Shown here piece by piece: positions 61,221-64,000 of a DNA stretch of 64,000 nucleotides (its first letter is position 1; each line of letters starts with the position of its first letter). A program made the position numbers and the translations under genes. This stretch comes from Paraburkholderia sp. Tr-20389 (GTDB taxonomy: Bacteria; Pseudomonadota; Gammaproteobacteria; Burkholderiales; Burkholderiaceae): positions 62,001-126,000 of the forward strand of contig NZ_JAAGPD010000024.1 of the NCBI RefSeq assembly GCF_017104565.1, given 5' to 3'. Below the pieces are notes generated by a model. It was not told where the DNA came from. It ran no database searches and worked only from the letters and a program-made list of their open reading frames with translations.

Positions 61221-62287
61221 GCAGTGTGGATCGAGCGGCAGACCGCTCTCGTACGCCAACGATCGGCTTCTTTGAACGTTACCTGACAGTATGGGTCGCG
61301 CTTTGCATCGTTACCGGCATCGTCCTCGGCCACTGGCTGCCGCCAGTGTTCCAGGCGATTGGTCGCATGGAGGTGGCGCAGGTTAACATTCCCGTCGGTG
61401 TACTCATCTGGGTCATGATCGTGCCGATGCTCATCAAGATCGACTTCGGTGCGATGGCGCAGGTAAAGGGACACTGGCGCGGCATCGGCGTCACGCTGTT
61501 CGTGAACTGGCTCGTCAAGCCGTTTTCGATGGCACTGCTCGGCTGGATCTTCGTTCGCCATGTTTTCGCCGGGTGGTTGCCGTCGGCACAGCTGGACAGC
61601 TACATCGCAGGACTGATTCTGCTTGCAGCTGCGCCGTGTACCGCGATGGTGTTTGTCTGGTCGCAGCTTTGCAAGGGCGACCCGTACTTCACACTCTCAC
61701 AGGTCGCACTCAACGATGCCATCATGATCGTCGCCTTTGCGCCGATCGTTGCGCTGTTGCTGGGCCTGTCAGCGATCACGGTGCCGTGGGACACGCTCAT
61801 CACTTCGGTTGGCCTCTACATCATCATTCCGGTTGTTATCGCACAGCTCATGCGTCGCCAGTTGCTTGCGCATGGGGATGCACACTTCAAACGCACGGTC
61901 TCGCGGCTGGGCCCGTATTCGATCAGTGCGTTGCTCGCGACGCTCGTACTGCTCTTCGCGTTTCAGGGACAGGCCATTGTCAGTGAGCCGATGGTGATCG
62001 CGATGCTCGCGGTACCAATCCTGATCCAGGTGTTCCTGAACTCGAGCCTTGCCTATCTGCTCAACCGCAGGCTGGGTGTCGCGCACTGCGTAGCCGGTCC
62101 ATCGAGCCTGATCGGCGCAAGCAATTTCTTCGAGCTGGCCGTGGCAACTGCAATCAGCCTGTTTGGATTCCAGTCGGGCGCCGCGCTCGCGACGGTTGTA
62201 GGTGTGCTGATCGAAGTGCCTGTCATGCTGCTGGTTGTCGGCGTCGTGAACCGGTCGCAGCATTGGTATGAAACCCGGACGCATTGA
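61217..62287 (+). CDS. acr3: arsenite efflux permease Acr3
   Basis: 356 aa from GTG 61217, which overlaps the arsI stop. Ten hydrophobic segments. The conserved cysteine of ACR3 proteins is in LLAAAPCTAMVFVWSQLCKG, and the family signatures FVNWLVKPFSMALLGWIF and AIMIVAFAPIVALLLG are visible. It exports As(III) using the proton gradient. Confidence 0.94.
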   Translation: MSSVDRAADRSRTPTIGFFERYLTVWVALCIVTGIVLGHWLPPVFQAIGRMEVAQVNIPVGVLIWVMIVPMLIKIDFGAMAQVKGHWRGIGVTLFVNWLVKPFSMALLGWIFVRHVFAGWLPSAQLDSYIAGLILLAAAPCTAMVFVWSQLCKGDPYFTLSQVALNDAIMIVAFAPIVALLLGLSAITVPWDTLITSVGLYIIIPVVIAQLMRRQLLAHGDAHFKRTVSRLGPYSISALLATLVLLFAFQGQAIVSEPMVIAMLAVPILIQVFLNSSLAYLLNRRLGVAHCVAGPSSLIGASNFFELAVATAISLFGFQSGAALATVVGVLIEVPVMLLVVGVVNRSQHWYETRTH

Positions 62288-62296
62288 GGATTGACG

Positions 62297-63124
62297 ATGA
62301 GCATCACCATCTATCACAACCCCGACTGCGGCACCTCGCGCAATGTACTCGCGCTCTTGCGCGAAGCAGACGAGAACCCGCTTGTTATCGAATACCTGCA
62401 GAACCCGCCCGATCGAGCGACGCTTGAGCGCCTCATTGCCGACAGTGGAATGGCGGTCAGAGATGTGCTGCGGGTCAAGGGCACCCCCTACAAGGAACTG
62501 CGGCTCGGTGATCCGGCGTTGAGCGACGCTCGACTCATCGATGCAATGCTGGCCCATCCGATTTTGATCAACCGGCCTTTCGTCGTGACGCCACGTGGCA
62601 CGCGTCTTTGCAGGCCGTCTGATGAAGTGGTTGGCCTGCTTGGGATCACACCCGAGCGGGAGATCCTGAAGGAGGAAGGCGTGCCATTCGTAGTTGGCCG
62701 CCCGATCTCGGGTGACGATCCTGGCTTTGTGCAGGCACTGCGCGATGCTGAGCTTCCCAGCGTCGATCTGAAGGAGCCGGGCCGCTCGTTCTTCGCCTTT
62801 TCAACCCTGACAGGTTCCCATTTAGGCTACGGCGGTTTCGAGCAATTCGGTCAGGATGGACTCATCCGGTCGCTCGTCATAGCGTCGGAGCATAGGGGTA
62901 AAGGTATCGGTCGCAACGTGCTTGCCGTCCTGCTGCGTGCAGCGTTCGATGCGGGCTCCCGTACCGCGTGGCTGCTCACAACGAACGAATCGGCGTTCTT
63001 CGAGAAGTCCGGTTTCAAGCCGGTCAACCGCGGCGCGGCTCCCGCCGCGATCGTGGGCTCGCGTCAGGCTGCAGACCTGTGTCCGTCAAGTGCCGTCCTG
63101 CTCTCGCGCGCCATCACCCTTTAA
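62297..63124 (+). CDS. arsC: arsenate reductase fused to an ArsN-like GNAT acetyltransferase
   Basis: 275 aa from ATG 62297. Residues 1-115: glutaredoxin-type ArsC, with catalytic Cys11 in HNPDCGTSRN, then KGTPYKEL and LINRPFVVTPRGTRLCRP. Residues about 135-275: GNAT acetyltransferase, with acetyl-CoA loop RSLVIASEHRGKGIGRNVL and the late segment SAFFEKSGFKPVNR. In separate genes the GNAT is annotated ArsN, implicated in arsinothricin resistance. The fusion joins arsenate reduction with possible acetylation of an arsenical; stop-to-start spacing to arsH is 12 bases. Confidence 0.9.
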   Translation: MSITIYHNPDCGTSRNVLALLREADENPLVIEYLQNPPDRATLERLIADSGMAVRDVLRVKGTPYKELRLGDPALSDARLIDAMLAHPILINRPFVVTPRGTRLCRPSDEVVGLLGITPEREILKEEGVPFVVGRPISGDDPGFVQALRDAELPSVDLKEPGRSFFAFSTLTGSHLGYGGFEQFGQDGLIRSLVIASEHRGKGIGRNVLAVLLRAAFDAGSRTAWLLTTNESAFFEKSGFKPVNRGAAPAAIVGSRQAADLCPSSAVLLSRAITL

Positions 63125-63136
63125 TCGCCAGCTCCA

Positions 63137-63928
63137 ATGCAGACCGATCTTCCGAACATCAGTGCTCTTCATCTGGACACACCCGACCTCGCGAAGCTGG
63201 AACCACGCGCGATATCGCAACACCCGCCACGCATTCTTCTTCTGTACGGTTCATTGAGGCCGACGTCATACAGCAGGTTGCTGACACTAGAGGCCGAGCG
63301 AATCCTTCAGCAGTTTGGAGCGGAGACGAAGGTGTTCGATCCGCACGGCCTGCCGCTGGCCGATAGCGTGCCTCTGGATCATCCAAAGGTCGTCGAGCTG
63401 CGCGCGCTATCAGTGTGGTCCGAGGGACAGGTGTGGTGCAGCCCGGAGCGTCATGGCGCACTCACCGGGGTTTTCAAGAACCAGATCGATTGGCTTCCAC
63501 TGGATTCCGGCAGCATCCGCCCGACGCAGGGTCGCACGCTGGCCGTCATGCAGGTATCCGGTGGCTCGCAATCATTCAACGCAGTCAACGCGCTGCGCGT
63601 GCTAGGCCGCTGGATGCGCATGGTGACGATCCCGAACCAGAGTTCCGTTGCCAAGGCGTATCAGGAGTTCGATGAGAATGGACGGATGAAGCCCTCGTCG
63701 TACTACGATCGCGTGGTCGATGTGATGGAAGAACTCTACAAGTTCACGCTGCTCGTACGTGACCGTTCGGATTATCTGACCGACCGATACAGTGAGCGAA
63801 AGGACCGGGCGCCTGCAAACGTCACCGAGCTCGCCAACGCAGCCATGAGCCATGAGCACGACGCTCAAATAGCCGAACCAGTACCTTTTGCGGCGAATCA
63901 CGGATTTCAGCTTCAACACGCCCATTAA
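63137..63928 (+). CDS. arsH: ArsH NADPH-dependent FMN oxidoreductase
   Basis: 263 aa flavodoxin-like protein. FMN loop [17 protein letters not shown] near residue 34, then [20 protein letters not shown] and [20 protein letters not shown], all ArsH hallmarks. ArsH oxidises trivalent methylated and aromatic arsenicals to less toxic pentavalent forms. Last recognisable gene of the operon; the 72 bases after it hold no feature I can support. Confidence 0.93.
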   Translation: MQTDLPNISALHLDTPDLAKLEPRAISQHPPRILLLYGSLRPTSYSRLLTLEAERILQQFGAETKVFDPHGLPLADSVPLDHPKVVELRALSVWSEGQVWCSPERHGALTGVFKNQIDWLPLDSGSIRPTQGRTLAVMQVSGGSQSFNAVNALRVLGRWMRMVTIPNQSSVAKAYQEFDENGRMKPSSYYDRVVDVMEELYKFTLLVRDRSDYLTDRYSERKDRAPANVTELANAAMSHEHDAQIAEPVPFAANHGFQLQHAH

Positions 63929-64000
63929 CCGTTGCACGAGTTTATGGTTGACGGTTCGGCCTATCTGTCTGATCGCCGCCGTGACGCGACGATAGCCATA

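Noticed and set aside
1-64000. tRNA, rRNA or CRISPR loci
   Set aside because: No cloverleaf T-arm signature, rRNA sequence or regular repeat/spacer array was seen by eye on either strand.

Overview
The window is GC-rich throughout, apart from some AT-richer patches in the toxin/immunity region. Its gene families (a Burkholderia-type CDI locus, DUF4148, DUF3563, DUF3311, a BA3436-family luciferase-like oxidoreductase) point to a beta-proteobacterium of the Burkholderia/Paraburkholderia/Caballeronia group. That is an inference from gene content; no rRNA or tRNA gene was seen. Most of the window is chromosomal-type single genes and short operons. Four regions look accessory: the CDI locus at the left end, the SLATT/HNH pair, the hipBA module and the arsenic operon at the right end.

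Left end (1-14030): the tail of one gene, a possible structured RNA with a terminator, then a two-partner-secretion contact-dependent inhibition locus. Its order is exoprotein (2925 aa), immunity gene, two displaced toxin C-terminal modules each followed by an immunity gene, one further orphan immunity gene, and the outer-membrane transporter. One displaced module is split by an in-frame amber codon.

Middle (14030-34700): a sodium:solute symporter with its DUF3311 partner, MarC, a class II glutamine amidotransferase, a GAF-PAS-GGDEF-EAL protein, a GH114-like secreted protein, a LysE exporter, a GST-like protein, a 26-residue membrane peptide with its own ribosome binding site and terminator, a two-gene operon behind a perfect LexA-type palindrome, dinB, an orphan pstS behind a Pho box, a frameshifted chemotaxis receptor, a NodZ-like glycosyltransferase, a membrane-anchored DnaJ-domain protein, a TauD-type dioxygenase and several small envelope proteins.

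Right-centre (34700-58660): a histidine kinase and response regulator separated by a terminator, an MFS transporter with a LysR regulator, an FmdB zinc ribbon, an HNH protein, a SLATT-domain membrane protein, a PTS IIA-domain protein, a second GST-like protein, a SYLF lipoprotein, UspA, a DUF2760-Hsp70-Hsp70 operon, an exonuclease III with a repetitive lysine-rich tail, an LLM oxidoreductase, a superinfection-immunity-like membrane protein, a Nudix hydrolase, an unusual trypsin-like protease/S1-P1 nuclease-like fusion, and hipBA.

Right end (58660-64000): a secreted phosphoesterase, then a boundary with an insertion-sequence-like end and a long palindrome. After it comes an arsenic operon, arsR-arsI-acr3-arsC::GNAT-arsH, which covers sensing, organoarsenical cleavage, arsenate reduction, arsenite efflux and trivalent methylarsenical oxidation.
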